Positions 47,829-58,302 of a stretch of DNA of 64,000 bases are shown here, one piece after another (within the stretch, counting starts at the first letter, position 1; each line of letters starts with the position of its first letter). Made by a program: the position numbers and the translations under genes. Under the pieces are notes generated by a model. That model worked only from the letters and a program-made list of their open reading frames with translations, was not told the DNA's origin and did no database searches. The DNA is from Candidatus Obscuribacterales bacterium. GTDB taxonomy: Bacteria > Cyanobacteriota > Vampirovibrionia > Obscuribacterales > Obscuribacteraceae. The stretch lies in the NCBI GenBank assembly GCA_019750335.1, contig JAIEOQ010000003.1:310001-374000 (forward strand), in the 5' to 3' direction.

Positions 47829-48413
47829 ATGACATCTTCTTTCGCCACCTCTGAAAAAGAACGCATTCGTCTTTATTTAGGTACCGGTTGCGGTAAAACA
47901 ACTGCTACTTTTGGTTTGGCTATAAGAGCGCTTTCCAAAGGGATGAATGTCACAATTGTCTTTTTCGACAAGCTTGAAGCTAACACAAGTGAAGGCGTGG
48001 CGCTTTCAGTTTTAGCTCAGTCCAAGCAAGAAGGTTTCGGCAAGCTTGAAGTGCACTACACCGGCGTAAATAGACTTGGTGCCGGTCCCGGTGGGAGCTT
48101 TCGCTTTTACAGTTCACCGAACGGGATTTTGCCTGAGGATAAAGAACAAGCGTTGCTTGGTTTGTCTTATATACAAAAAGCCTTTGACCGACACGATCAG
48201 GTAGTCATTGCTGATGAAATGCTTGATGTGGCTCGTGTTGGTCTTGTCGGGTGGGATGAAGTCAAAGAGCTATTGAAACATCGAATCGATCCGACGCTAC
48301 TTGTGCTCACAGGACGCAAAGCACCGGACTGGCTAATGGAAGAAGCAACAACCATTAGCAGCACGATTCAACTTAAGCATCACGGACGTGCACTTGAAGG
48401 AATTGATTGTTAG
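47829..48413 (+). CDS. Cob(I)yrinic acid a,c-diamide adenosyltransferase-like P-loop protein (BtuR/CobO family)
   Basis: RIRLYLGTGCGKTTATFGLAIRALSKGMNVTIVFF; HDQVVIADEMLDVARVGLVGWDEVKELL; VLTGRKAPDWLMEEA. Confidence 0.82.
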   Translation: MTSSFATSEKERIRLYLGTGCGKTTATFGLAIRALSKGMNVTIVFFDKLEANTSEGVALSVLAQSKQEGFGKLEVHYTGVNRLGAGPGGSFRFYSSPNGILPEDKEQALLGLSYIQKAFDRHDQVVIADEMLDVARVGLVGWDEVKELLKHRIDPTLLVLTGRKAPDWLMEEATTISSTIQLKHHGRALEGIDC

Positions 48414-48428
48414 GCAAGCTAAGGCTTC

Positions 48429-49805
48429 TTAGTTTTTAGCAGCAGCAGCTTGGCTGCTAGCCATAGTTGGCGTGCTTGTTGAACCCATTAGCTTGTTCAA
48501 AATCTCTTGAGCACGTACCAGCTGCAAATCTTTGCCGTCTTTAGGCGAGCGTTTGAAGTTGGTCATACTGGGATCGATCCACCAAGGTCCTTTGCCGGCC
48601 TTGAAATCGTCATCGGAGATTTTTACTTCGGTGTCCGGAATGATGCCGGTTTTGTTGATATCGGTGTCGTTAGGTGTTAGATAACGAGCGATAGTGACAT
48701 TGATACCGGTACCGTTGCCTAAGTTGTTAATTGCTTGGACAAGACCTTTACCGAATGAAGTTTGACCAACAAGCTTAGCTCGTCCGTTATCACGCAAAGC
48801 GCCGCTTAAGATCTCGCTGGCGCTGGCGCTGTGTTTATTGATCAAAACAACCGTAGGCAGATCGGTTTTGAAAGAGGAACGAGAAGCGATTTGCGAGGTT
48901 TTATAGCCGTCTGAATCAATGGTGCTGACAATCACACCTTTGTCCAAGAACATGTTGGCTATATCGACAGCGTTAGCCAAAAGTCCGCCTGGATTATTGC
49001 GCAGATCAAGAATCAAGCCTTTGCAATGTCCGATTTTTTTCAAGGAAGCTTTCATCTCTTCATTGGCTTTTTGTGAAATGAAACTATCTAAGCGAATATA
49101 ACCGATGCTGTTCGGAAGCTCTTCACAGCTGGCAACTGCTTTAATTGGAATCTCAGCTCTGGTTAAAGAGACTGTTTCTTTTTTCAAGTTGCGCAAGAAA
49201 GTAATAGCAACGCTTGTGTCTTTCGGTCCACGAATCTGTTTTACAACTTGATCCAGAGATTGACCTTTAACCGGTTTGCGATCTACTTCGATGATTTCGT
49301 CGCCGGAATGAATTCCGGCTTTGAATGCCGGTGTATCTTGGATTGGTGCAATTACAACTACACGTTGTTCTTTGTTCATACCAAGCTGCATGCCGACACC
49401 GAAAAGATGCGCTTGGATTTGCGATTTCTCTTCGCCGAATGCATCTTCGTTTAAGAAACGAGTATATGGATCGCCTAAGCTGGCGAGCATTGTTTCAATA
49501 GCTTTATGTGAATCTTCTTGGGTTTTTAGCTTGCCGTCGTAATGATGCTCCCAACGTCCCCAGCTTTGATTATTGTATTTCTGGTCGTAATAGCTTTCTT
49601 TGATAATGCCCCAAGCTTTGTGATAGAGGTCGTTAGGGTCGGTTTTTACGGCAGCGTGGATGCCTTGGGCAAACACTGGACCGATAGGCGCCATCTCTTT
49701 AAAATCCGGGTTTTTGCCCTGCCAATTAAGATAAGCAAGACCGGAAGCACAGGCCACTAAGATGCCAATTCTCAGAATGCGCTTCTTATTATTCATCGAC
49801 GCCAT
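48429..49805 (-). CDS. C-terminal processing peptidase (S41 family, PDZ)
   Basis: GVGMQLGMNKEQRVVVIAPIQDTPAFKAGIHSGDEIIEVDRKPV (PDZ); KGLILDLRNNPGGLLANAVDIANMFL; VLINKHSASASEILSGALRDNGRAKLVGQTSFGKGLVQ. Confidence 0.94.
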   Translation of the reverse strand: MASMNNKKRILRIGILVACASGLAYLNWQGKNPDFKEMAPIGPVFAQGIHAAVKTDPNDLYHKAWGIIKESYYDQKYNNQSWGRWEHHYDGKLKTQEDSHKAIETMLASLGDPYTRFLNEDAFGEEKSQIQAHLFGVGMQLGMNKEQRVVVIAPIQDTPAFKAGIHSGDEIIEVDRKPVKGQSLDQVVKQIRGPKDTSVAITFLRNLKKETVSLTRAEIPIKAVASCEELPNSIGYIRLDSFISQKANEEMKASLKKIGHCKGLILDLRNNPGGLLANAVDIANMFLDKGVIVSTIDSDGYKTSQIASRSSFKTDLPTVVLINKHSASASEILSGALRDNGRAKLVGQTSFGKGLVQAINNLGNGTGINVTIARYLTPNDTDINKTGIIPDTEVKISDDDFKAGKGPWWIDPSMTNFKRSPKDGKDLQLVRAQEILNKLMGSTSTPTMASSQAAAAKN

Positions 49806-50032
49806 TTTCCTCTAAAAACACAGATAGTCAGTTTGACTGCCAAAGCTTTCAAAATGTTTGAGAGCTTCAAGATAATTAATTCTACCGCTGATTATGGAAA
49901 GTAGTGGAGAGAAGAACCAAGAATATTTCGCGATAGTCACAGCTTAATTTTATTGGGTTTTCAATACTACTTTCTCTAACTTACCATGGCAATGTTCGCA
50001 AACCCAATGAAATTCCAAATTTTTGCAGATAA

Positions 50033-51103
50033 ATGACGATTACTGAATTGAGCCGAGAAAAAACAGACGCTAAAGACTGCGATACTAAGGCATTGTCCCA
50101 AGTCAGTCTTTCCAGCCAAGCAATTGGCAAAGCCTCCGAAATCCGCCAAAAAATGTCTAAGTCGACTAAAGTCAAGCTGAAAATATTAGCCAGTCTTTTG
50201 ATGTTCGGCAGTTTATTTGTTTTTGGCAAAGTTGATCTGAATAAAGCCTGGGAAACGGCTCTAAACAGCAATCCGACTATTTTGGCTTTGACTTGCGCTT
50301 TGCTTCTTTTCTCTTTTGTGCCGATGGCACGACGTTGGCAACTGCTGTCAAGAGCGATGGGTTTCAATAAATCATTGCTTGAGTTGCTCAAACTTTATTA
50401 TGTCGGTGTCTTTTTCAATCTTTTTCTGCCCTCCACAGTCGGGGGCGATTTTAGCCGCTGCTATTATCTTTCCAAGGGGACCGGTAAGTATAAAGAGAGC
50501 TTCTATTCGGTTTTAGCTGACCGAGCAAGCGGCATTGCCGTGCTTTTTTTGACAGCCACTCTTGGTGTTCTTTTAAGTCCTAGCGCTTCTAGTTTGCCTT
50601 GGCAGCTTAAATGGCCAATTTTTGCCGGTACATTCGGTACTTTTGTCGTTTTGCCTTTCATGCCCTGGCTTAGCAAAAAGCTTTTAGGTGAGAACAATTG
50701 GGTTGCCAAGCAATTTAATCAATCCGAAGCCAAAATCTTTTGGCAGAATCGCAAGCTGATCCCGCAATCGTTGCTCTGGTCTGTAATTTCACAAATAATG
50801 ATTGTTGTTTGTCATATTGGCGTCGGCTTAGCTTTAGGTCTTACCTCGGTCCCGCTCTGGTATTACTTTGTTTTTTATCCGGCTGTCGCCGTTCTCGGTT
50901 TTGTGACCCCTAGTTTTAATGGCATCGGTATTCGTGAATGGGCTTACACTTACTTCTTGATGATGGTCGGTGTGGATAAAGCTCATGCTCTTACTTATGC
51001 TTTGATGTGGTTGGCTTTAACCACGGTGACAAGCTTAGCCGGAGGCTTGGTTTATGCTGCCTCTCATATGACTCCGCCGCCTGAAGAGTTAGAAAGCGAA
51101 TAA
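50033..51103 (+). CDS. Lysylphosphatidylglycerol synthase TM region/UPF0104-family membrane protein
   Basis: YYVGVFFNLFLPSTVGGDFSRCYYLSK, FYSVLADRASGIAVLFL, FVTPSFNGIGIREWAYTYFLMMVG; multi-TM. Confidence 0.88.
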   Translation: MTITELSREKTDAKDCDTKALSQVSLSSQAIGKASEIRQKMSKSTKVKLKILASLLMFGSLFVFGKVDLNKAWETALNSNPTILALTCALLLFSFVPMARRWQLLSRAMGFNKSLLELLKLYYVGVFFNLFLPSTVGGDFSRCYYLSKGTGKYKESFYSVLADRASGIAVLFLTATLGVLLSPSASSLPWQLKWPIFAGTFGTFVVLPFMPWLSKKLLGENNWVAKQFNQSEAKIFWQNRKLIPQSLLWSVISQIMIVVCHIGVGLALGLTSVPLWYYFVFYPAVAVLGFVTPSFNGIGIREWAYTYFLMMVGVDKAHALTYALMWLALTTVTSLAGGLVYAASHMTPPPEELESE

Positions 51104-51110
51104 TTGCCCG

Positions 51111-52553
51111 ATGAGTATCTTTTCTCAAGCCAGCCATCCGCTCTTTCAGCCGGCGGTGAAAGCTGTTTTGCAAATCGCCCGGGAAGAGAATTTCAAGCTT
51201 TATCTCGTTGGCGGATATTTACGCGATCAGCTTTTAGCTCGTAAAAAAAAATCGTCTCAGCCTCTCGATTTTGATTTTACGGTTCTTGGTGGGACGGCTA
51301 TTGAGCTTGGGCAAAAAATTGCCGATAAGCTTGGCGGGCATTTTGTTTTGCTTGATTCGGAAAGCGATACTGCTCGAGTGGTTTTGCAATCAGGAGACTA
51401 TATTGATTTAGCCGCTTGCCAGGGTGGCAGTCTGGAAATAGACCTGCAAAGGCGTGATTTCACCGCCAACAGCTTGGCTTGGGACCCGGAAGAACCGGAA
51501 TCTTTGATTGATTTGCATAACTGTCAAAAAGACATTGCTGAAAGAAGGCTGCGCCTGATTTCAGAAGGCGCCCTTCTGGACGATCCTTTGCGTTTGTTGC
51601 GCGGTTTTCGGCTGGCGGCCACTCTCGATTTTGAGCTGGAGCCAGAGAGTTTAGCCTTAATCGCCAAGCATGCTTATCACTTAACTGAAGCAGCACCGGA
51701 GCGGATTAGTTATGAGTTTTTGTCGATGCTGGAGGCCGCTTCCGGCGCTCAGCATTTAGTACAAATGGGTAAAATCGGGCTTCTGGAAGAAATATTTCCC
51801 GAGCTGACAGCAACGCGCCAAGTAACAAACAACGCTTATCATCATTTAGGTTTGTTCGATCATTCCCTGGAAGTTGCTCTTCAATCTGAAAGAAGCATCG
51901 CTGATTTGCCTCTATGGGCTAAAGCAAGCTTAGAAAAACCGCTTTCAGCAGGTGTAAGCCGCGGGGCCGCATGTAAATTGGCAGCGCTTTTGCACGATAT
52001 CGGTAAGCCGGAAACCTGGGCAATCACCCCTGAAGGAAAACATACATTTATAGGCCACGATAAGCTTGGTGCTGAGATGAGCTTACCGATTGCCAAGCGT
52101 TTGCGTTGGTCCAAAGCACTTTCTCAATTCGTTGAAAAGCTTATTCGTTGGCATTTGCGACCGGGACATCTTTTTCATCAAGGTCCGCCGACGCAAAAAG
52201 CTATCTATCGCTTTTATCGTCAGATTGCCGCTGACACGCCTGAACTTGTGCTTTTAGCCTTGGCTGACTTTCGTTCAACTTGCGGACCTGGTCTTCAAGA
52301 AGGAAGGCAGGATGCGGAGCAAAAATTGTTCGAACTTTTGGAGAATTACAGCGTCTATATTGAAAGTCAGCAAAAAATTCCCCGTTTGCTTGATGGTAGT
52401 GATTTGATGAAACTTCTTGGAATCGCGCCCGGACCGCTTGTTGGTGAAATTTTGGAAGAACTGGTAGAAGCCCAGAGTTTGAATGAAGTGCAAGATCGCA
52501 AACAGGCAGCGGATTTTGTGCGTAAGCGCTATTACGAGAAAACAACAAAATAA
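51111..52553 (+). CDS. CCA tRNA nucleotidyltransferase/poly(A) polymerase family with HD domain
   Basis: LYLVGGYLRDQLLARKKKSSQPLDFDFTVLGG, RRDFTANSLAWDPEEP, DDPLRLLRGFRLAATLDFELEPES, LAALLHDIGKPETW...FIGHDKLGAEM. Confidence 0.93.
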   Translation: MSIFSQASHPLFQPAVKAVLQIAREENFKLYLVGGYLRDQLLARKKKSSQPLDFDFTVLGGTAIELGQKIADKLGGHFVLLDSESDTARVVLQSGDYIDLAACQGGSLEIDLQRRDFTANSLAWDPEEPESLIDLHNCQKDIAERRLRLISEGALLDDPLRLLRGFRLAATLDFELEPESLALIAKHAYHLTEAAPERISYEFLSMLEAASGAQHLVQMGKIGLLEEIFPELTATRQVTNNAYHHLGLFDHSLEVALQSERSIADLPLWAKASLEKPLSAGVSRGAACKLAALLHDIGKPETWAITPEGKHTFIGHDKLGAEMSLPIAKRLRWSKALSQFVEKLIRWHLRPGHLFHQGPPTQKAIYRFYRQIAADTPELVLLALADFRSTCGPGLQEGRQDAEQKLFELLENYSVYIESQQKIPRLLDGSDLMKLLGIAPGPLVGEILEELVEAQSLNEVQDRKQAADFVRKRYYEKTTK

Positions 52554-52650
52554 AAAAACTCGCTTGACAATGAGCCGGCGTGTGATTGAAGGATTTTCGG
52601 GGAATAAAACAATCACGAGAACGTTTAATCATGCTTTGAGGATGGGTTTC

Positions 52651-52911
52651 ATGAATAGCACAAAGACAGATAAGCTGCGCAATTACACGATCATTGCCCG
52701 GCTGGATGATGCCATTCCCTTGCACACCGAGGAGTGGGTCGCTGTCGAGCAAATGCTCAACCAGATAAGCGAATTCGTGCCTCTTTCTTTGCTGAACAAC
52801 TTAACTGAAGCAGTGATCAATTACGCCGACGATCAAGCGCGGCGCGGTTATCTTCTTGGTCAAGAAGATTTGGTTGCTGAAATGAAAAACAAAGCTGTCA
52901 AAATTGCTTGA
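52651..52911 (+). CDS. Small hypothetical protein (86 aa; ORF extends upstream to 52483)
   Basis: MNSTKTDKLRNYTIIARLDDAIPLHTEEWVAVEQMLNQISEFVPLSLLNNLTEAVINYADDQ... Confidence 0.55.
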   Translation: MNSTKTDKLRNYTIIARLDDAIPLHTEEWVAVEQMLNQISEFVPLSLLNNLTEAVINYADDQARRGYLLGQEDLVAEMKNKAVKIA

Positions 52912-52914
52912 GCT

Positions 52915-54117
52915 CTAACGCACGAAGTTAAGCGGGTTGTTTGGTTTTCCGTTTACGCGCACTTCAAAATGTAAGTGCGGACCGGTTGAAAAGCCGGTGG
53001 AACCTTCATAGCCGACAATATCGCCCTTCTTGATATTTTGACCAACTGAAGCGTTGACTTTGCTCAAGTGAGCGTAAAGCGTGGCTAAGTTATTACCGTG
53101 GCTGACAATCACTACTTTACCGTAGCCGCCGTACCATCCCGAATAAAGCACATTGCCGCTGTCGGCAGCTTTAATTGGTGAATGATTGGCTCCGGCTAAA
53201 TCGACACCGGTATGGAATTTACGAATACCGAAAATCGGATGGCGACGCCAGCCGAATGGTGAGGTAATCGAAGCATGCAAAGGCATGCTCATTGTGCCGC
53301 TGCCGTGAGTGACAACTCGATCTAATGTTTTGTTGTTGGCTTTGACCATGAGAATGATCTGTTGCTCTAACTGTGTCGACTCACGAGCTAGTTGATGTTC
53401 AGCTGCTTCATAAAAAGCTCTTTGGGTGCGCAATTTTTCAGCGACTTGTTGTTGTTCTGATTTTTCTTTATTGAGCAAAAGTGCTCTTTTAGCAAACTCA
53501 ACTACAAGATCGCCAAGCTTTGTTTTTTGATTGCCGAGCTTGTCCTTTTGGCTGGCAAGCGCTCTTTCTCTTGCTCTTAATTCAGCTATGAGCTGACGAT
53601 CCATCTCGGCGATTCGTTCTTGGAAATAAAGCATATCCATGAATTGCTGCAAAGAGCTGACTTGGAACAAGCTTTCCAATAGACCGAGACGTTGTCCTTC
53701 ATACATTTCACGCAAACGCTGAGCGGCTGTGACTGTTAGATTCTGTTCTTGATTGGTTGTTTGAACAAGATTCGTTTGGCACTGCTCAAGATGTTTTTCT
53801 GTTTTTTTCAGCTGATGCTTGTTTTGATTTAGTACTTTATTTGCGTCGTTAAGCTTTGATTTGATTTTATTGAGGGCGGCAAAAGCTAGCTGCTCTTTTT
53901 TGCGAGCTTGCTGTACACGTTCATGTAGCTCTTTGCGATGATTTTCGACTTCTTTCAAACGTTTTTGCGGATCGGCGGCTTGATGTTTAGTACTGTCGCT
54001 ACCACTGTGTTTGTTCTGGTTAGCAAAAACAGGCGAAGACAAGCTAACCGCTGCCAAGGCGCTTAAGGCAATGGCTTTTTTACTTATTTCGTTCAACCAT
54101 AGAATTGGCTTATTCAT
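52915..54117 (-). CDS. Coiled-coil M23-family peptidoglycan hydrolase (EnvC-like)
   Basis: Coiled coil followed by SPFGWRRHPIFGIRKFHTGVDLAGANHSPIKAADSGNVLYSGWYGGYGKVVIVSHGNNLATLYAHLSK...GYEGSTGFSTGPHLHFEVRVNG. Confidence 0.93.
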   Translation of the reverse strand: MNKPILWLNEISKKAIALSALAAVSLSSPVFANQNKHSGSDSTKHQAADPQKRLKEVENHRKELHERVQQARKKEQLAFAALNKIKSKLNDANKVLNQNKHQLKKTEKHLEQCQTNLVQTTNQEQNLTVTAAQRLREMYEGQRLGLLESLFQVSSLQQFMDMLYFQERIAEMDRQLIAELRARERALASQKDKLGNQKTKLGDLVVEFAKRALLLNKEKSEQQQVAEKLRTQRAFYEAAEHQLARESTQLEQQIILMVKANNKTLDRVVTHGSGTMSMPLHASITSPFGWRRHPIFGIRKFHTGVDLAGANHSPIKAADSGNVLYSGWYGGYGKVVIVSHGNNLATLYAHLSKVNASVGQNIKKGDIVGYEGSTGFSTGPHLHFEVRVNGKPNNPLNFVR

Positions 54118-54367
54118 AATGCCGATGCCAGTTTAACATTCGTCCTGCCAAGCACTCAGTCAAATTATCCCTTGCTCTAAAGTGCATCAATCGAAAAAGA
54201 GTCTAATCAAGCTCTGAAAATATGCTTCTTTGGCTCAGGATAAGTCATACTTTATAAGTTGTCATGCTTGATAAAATTTGTAGTAAGCCAAACTTGTCAA
54301 TATTGCCGCGTTTAACGCTTTCTAAACTCTGGTTCATGTTAACTTCAAAAAATAGGATTGCCTCGTC

Positions 54368-55813
54368 ATGTTGAGAGAAATATCGAAATATCCGCTCAAA
54401 ATTCAAGGACAAAACTCCACGGATCTAAATGAAGTCCGCAGTCCTTATGATGGAGAAGTGATTGCCGCAGTTGCTCAAGCAGATGAGAAAGCAATCAAAG
54501 CAGCCATTACTCAAGCTGATGATACTTTTCGCAAAGTAATGAGCAAAATGCCGGCTCACAAGCGGGCTGATATTTTGTCTAAAGCAGCAAAATTGATCGA
54601 GCAAAAACAGGAAGAGTTTGCTCGAATCATCGCTCTTGAAGGCGGCAAACCGATTAAAGATGCGCGTATTGAAGTTTCGCGAGCCGTTTCCACTTTTACA
54701 ATTGCCGCTGAAGAGACTTTACGTCTTGATGGCGAACAGATAGCCATGGATCGCCAGCCGGGCAATGAAGGACGAATCGGCTTGATTGTTCGTCAACCGA
54801 TTGGTGTGATCGGTGCAATCACTCCTTTTAATTTCCCGCTTAATTTGGTTGCGCACAAGTTAGCCCCGGCAATTGCTTCCGGTTGTACAGTCGTGCTAAA
54901 GCCGGCAAGCCAAACACCGGTTTCAAGCTTAATGCTGGCCGAAGTGCTGGCCGAGGCCGGATTGCCTGAAGGCGCTTTAGTTCTAACCCCTTGCCGTGGT
55001 AGCAAAGCAATTGCTTTAGTTAGCGATCCGCGCATTGCTATGCTTACTTTTACCGGCTCACAAGACGTCGGCTGGAGATTACGCCATCAAATTGCTCCAG
55101 GCACGCGAATCATTCTTGAGCTTGGCGGTAACGCCGGACTGGTCGTTCATGGCGATGCCGATCTTGAAGCGGCCAGTCGAGCTGCTTGTCGCGGCGGTTA
55201 TGTTAATGCCGGCCAAACTTGCATTTCAGTACAACGTGTTTATGTTCAAGACAAGGTTTACGATCAATTTGTCGATAAATTTGTCGGCTTAGTGAAAAAC
55301 TTGAAATTAGGCAATCCAATTGAAGAAACAACTGATATCGGACCGATGATCGATAGCGGTTCAGTTGATAAAACACTTGAGTGGATTGAAGGTGCAGTTA
55401 AATCCGGGGCTAAACTTTTAGCCGGTGGCAAAAAACAGGCTAATAATCTGCTTGAACCGACTGTACTTACTGAAACCAAAGCTGACCTGCCGGTTGTTTG
55501 TCAGGAAGTTTTTGGACCGGTAGTGGCAATCATGAAATACAAAGATATGGATGAAGCGATTGCTTTGATGAATGATTCACGCTACGGCTTGCAAGCCGGT
55601 GTGTTTACACAAAACCTTGAATTGGCTTTTAAAGCAGCACGTCAAATTGATGCCGGCGGTGTCATGGTAAACGATGCTCCGACTTTCCGCGCTGATCATA
55701 TGCCTTATGGCGGACGCAAAGAATCCGGTGTCGGACTGGAAGGCGTTAAATATGCTATCGCTGAAATGACACAGCCAAAATTCATCTGTCTCAATTTACC
55801 GCCTTTAACTTAA
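54368..55813 (+). CDS. NAD(P)-dependent aldehyde dehydrogenase
   Basis: ALEGGKPIKDARIEVSRAV, PIGVIGAITPFNFPLNLVAHKLAPAIASGCTVVLKPA, LELGGNAGLVV, RGGYVNAGQTCISVQRVYV, QEVFGPVVAI. Confidence 0.94.
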   Translation: MLREISKYPLKIQGQNSTDLNEVRSPYDGEVIAAVAQADEKAIKAAITQADDTFRKVMSKMPAHKRADILSKAAKLIEQKQEEFARIIALEGGKPIKDARIEVSRAVSTFTIAAEETLRLDGEQIAMDRQPGNEGRIGLIVRQPIGVIGAITPFNFPLNLVAHKLAPAIASGCTVVLKPASQTPVSSLMLAEVLAEAGLPEGALVLTPCRGSKAIALVSDPRIAMLTFTGSQDVGWRLRHQIAPGTRIILELGGNAGLVVHGDADLEAASRAACRGGYVNAGQTCISVQRVYVQDKVYDQFVDKFVGLVKNLKLGNPIEETTDIGPMIDSGSVDKTLEWIEGAVKSGAKLLAGGKKQANNLLEPTVLTETKADLPVVCQEVFGPVVAIMKYKDMDEAIALMNDSRYGLQAGVFTQNLELAFKAARQIDAGGVMVNDAPTFRADHMPYGGRKESGVGLEGVKYAIAEMTQPKFICLNLPPLT

Positions 55814-56532
55814 TGAGCATCCTGGAAAAACTCAAAGGCGGCTTGATTGTCTCCTGCCAAGCAAGCGAAGGCGAACCGCTCGATCGTCCGGAGCATCTTT
55901 GGGCTTTGTCTCACTCGGCTTTAAATGGTGGTGCCTGCGCTCTTCGTCTTGAAGGAGCAAAAAATATCGCGTACATGCGCGATCAAACGACAGTGCCGAT
56001 TATTGGTTTAAGTAAAAGTACGGTCATTCAAGAAAAGGATCGTTTGAGCAGTGTTTATATCACTGCTACTTATGCCGAAGCCGAGGAGATTGCTCGTTCC
56101 GGTGCCGATATTATCGCTCTTGATGCGACTGCGCGTCCGCGACTTGACGGTTCAACTCTTGCCGAGTTAATTGAAGCTATACATAATAAGTTAGACAAGC
56201 TGGTTTGGGCTGATGTTTCCACCTATGAAGAAGGGCTGGCGGCCTCGGAGTTAGGAGCTGATGTCATTTCGACGACTTTGTACGGTTATACTCAAGAGAC
56301 AAAAATGCCCGCTGAAAGCGGTCCGGATTTTGAGCTTTTAGCTAAGCTCTGTCGTAATTTGTCTAAACCAGTAGTGCTGGAAGGACGAGTCTGGTGGCCT
56401 GCCGATATTAGCCGCGCTTACGAATTGGGCGCTTTCAGCTGTGTGGTTGGCTCAGCGATTACTCGCCCGCAGCTGATTACAAAACGCTTCGTCAAAGCAA
56501 TTCCGACAGCGCATAAGATGCCGGAAAGCTAG
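55813..56532 (+). CDS. nanE: N-acetylmannosamine-6-phosphate 2-epimerase
   Basis: LKGGLIVSCQASEGEPLDRPEHL...ALNGGACALRLEGAKNIAYMRDQTTVPIIGLSK; GADIIALDATARPR; start overlaps the ALDH stop (TAATG). Confidence 0.9.
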   Translation: MSILEKLKGGLIVSCQASEGEPLDRPEHLWALSHSALNGGACALRLEGAKNIAYMRDQTTVPIIGLSKSTVIQEKDRLSSVYITATYAEAEEIARSGADIIALDATARPRLDGSTLAELIEAIHNKLDKLVWADVSTYEEGLAASELGADVISTTLYGYTQETKMPAESGPDFELLAKLCRNLSKPVVLEGRVWWPADISRAYELGAFSCVVGSAITRPQLITKRFVKAIPTAHKMPES

Positions 56533-56533
56533 C

Positions 56534-58255
56534 ATGTCGCAATATTCTATTTGGCTCTGGATTCTTGTTACAACCTGCATACTTGGCTTAATTGCCAGGA
56601 TACGTATTGATTGGCGTTGGACCTGGGGGTTCAGCGTACAACAGATATTAATCGCCTGTTTGGCCGTAATCGGTTTGACTGTCGGTCCGCAATCAACTTG
56701 GGCTTTCATTAGCTGGACGCTTTTTCTTGTTTTTTATATGGGCAGGCTGATTCTTTCCGGTTCAATCGCTTACGATTTAAGCCTTTTGCGTGCTCAACAA
56801 GCTTTGAAAAAAGCATCTTTCCTGAAAATTGTGCTTTGGGGACCACCCGGTGAGTTTTGGCACGATCTAGCTTTGCTTGAAAATGATTATTTGCGCGGAG
56901 ATCAAGTTGCCGCTCAAAAACGTAGTGAAAAATGGCGTTCTTTCTGGTCGGTGCCTAAAGTACAAGAGCTTTTAACTACTTACAATCTTTTAGGAAAATC
57001 ATTGATCCGAGACTGGCAAGGTGTGGTCAATGATTTTGCTGCCTCACGTTTGCAATACGATAAAACAGCGGCACGTAGCGGCGCTTCTTATCCGGTGGCA
57101 GCAGCTTTAGCTGCCAGCCGTGCTTATGCTGAGCTTGGACAGTTTGATAAATGTATTGAAATTCTAGAAGCTTGCGATTTACCTGCTGCCAATTATTCAC
57201 GTTTGTCTTTGGATTCAATCTTTCTTTCTTTTTTCGCTCTATTCGGCTCAACGGCCATAGTTGAGCGTATTCTCAAAGATATGTCCAAGCTCAAAGGCGG
57301 TCTGCCAGATTTTGCTCGTACTTTTTGGCAAGCTCACGCTGAATCAACCGCTGGAAATTTTTTGGCGGCCCACAGTCTATATAATCGAGCTTTAAGCGAA
57401 GTCCCGGCTGTAGATAAAGCTTGGTTTGAACGAATAAGCTATCAGCTGAAGTTGACTGAAGAAAAACTTTCAACAACCAACCAAGATTGTTTAAGCCGAA
57501 GCGACGATAATCAAGCAGGCGAGAATGCCGGCACCTTACTCCCGGAGCGAAAAGCAGCTTCAGCGCGAGCCGAAGCGATTATGCGTCGTTGCTTGATGAT
57601 CTCCGACATCATCTATGGTGGCAGACAAAGAAAAGGTGTAAAAATCGTTGCTTTACTGCTTGCCCTGGTATTTTTCATTACAGCCGGTGCTCACAGTTTC
57701 AAGCTGCCTTTTTGGCAAAATTTATATGCTTATTCTTTTGCTTACGGCGCTCTTGCTGCCGGCTTTGTTTTGCAAGGAGAGTGGTGGCGTTTACTTACAT
57801 ATCAGTTTTTGCACGCCAATGTTTCTCATCTGTTCATGAATCTTTTCGGGCTTATTTGGCTGGGGAAATTCGTTGAAAATATTTTTGGCACAAAAAGATT
57901 TTTGGTTATTTATTTTGGCTCGGGCTTTTTAAGCGGATTAGCGCAAATGCTTATTTCACCGGAGCAGATTGCTGTTGGCGCCTCCGGTGCCGTTATGGGT
58001 ATTTTTGGTGCATCGGCTGCTGCGACTGTGCGTCTGAAAGATGTTTTGCCGCCGCGAATCCGAAAGGCAGAACTTAATTGGATGTTCTGGCTGGCCCTCA
58101 TGCAAGTTACTTTCGACCAAGTAATCAATTTTGTTTCAGCTAAGATGGGCGGGCATGGCGATGCGGTGCGCATTGCTTCCTTTGCTCATATCGGCGGAAT
58201 GATCAGCGGTTTTATTCTTGGCTTCATGTTACCTCTAAAAAAGTTTGAGGAATAA
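56534..58255 (+). CDS. Rhomboid-family intramembrane serine protease with long N-terminal helical (TPR-like) extension
   Basis: GEWWRLLTYQFLHANVSHLFMNLFGLIWLGKFVENIFGTKRFLVIYFGSGFLSGLAQML...AVGASGAVMGIFGASAA...HIGGMISGFILGF. Confidence 0.9.
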   Translation: MSQYSIWLWILVTTCILGLIARIRIDWRWTWGFSVQQILIACLAVIGLTVGPQSTWAFISWTLFLVFYMGRLILSGSIAYDLSLLRAQQALKKASFLKIVLWGPPGEFWHDLALLENDYLRGDQVAAQKRSEKWRSFWSVPKVQELLTTYNLLGKSLIRDWQGVVNDFAASRLQYDKTAARSGASYPVAAALAASRAYAELGQFDKCIEILEACDLPAANYSRLSLDSIFLSFFALFGSTAIVERILKDMSKLKGGLPDFARTFWQAHAESTAGNFLAAHSLYNRALSEVPAVDKAWFERISYQLKLTEEKLSTTNQDCLSRSDDNQAGENAGTLLPERKAASARAEAIMRRCLMISDIIYGGRQRKGVKIVALLLALVFFITAGAHSFKLPFWQNLYAYSFAYGALAAGFVLQGEWWRLLTYQFLHANVSHLFMNLFGLIWLGKFVENIFGTKRFLVIYFGSGFLSGLAQMLISPEQIAVGASGAVMGIFGASAAATVRLKDVLPPRIRKAELNWMFWLALMQVTFDQVINFVSAKMGGHGDAVRIASFAHIGGMISGFILGFMLPLKKFEE

Positions 58256-58302
58256 GACAAAAATCGCTAAAGTAGATATGTTGGCTTAGGAGCGTTGATT
58301 TT

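Noticed and set aside
49981-50391. 136-aa minus-strand ORF
   Set aside because: Antisense to the 5' part of the LPG-synthase-TM gene; no conserved features.
52201-52752. 183-aa minus-strand ORF
   Set aside because: Antisense to the CCA-adding enzyme gene and the following small ORF; composition does not look like a real protein.
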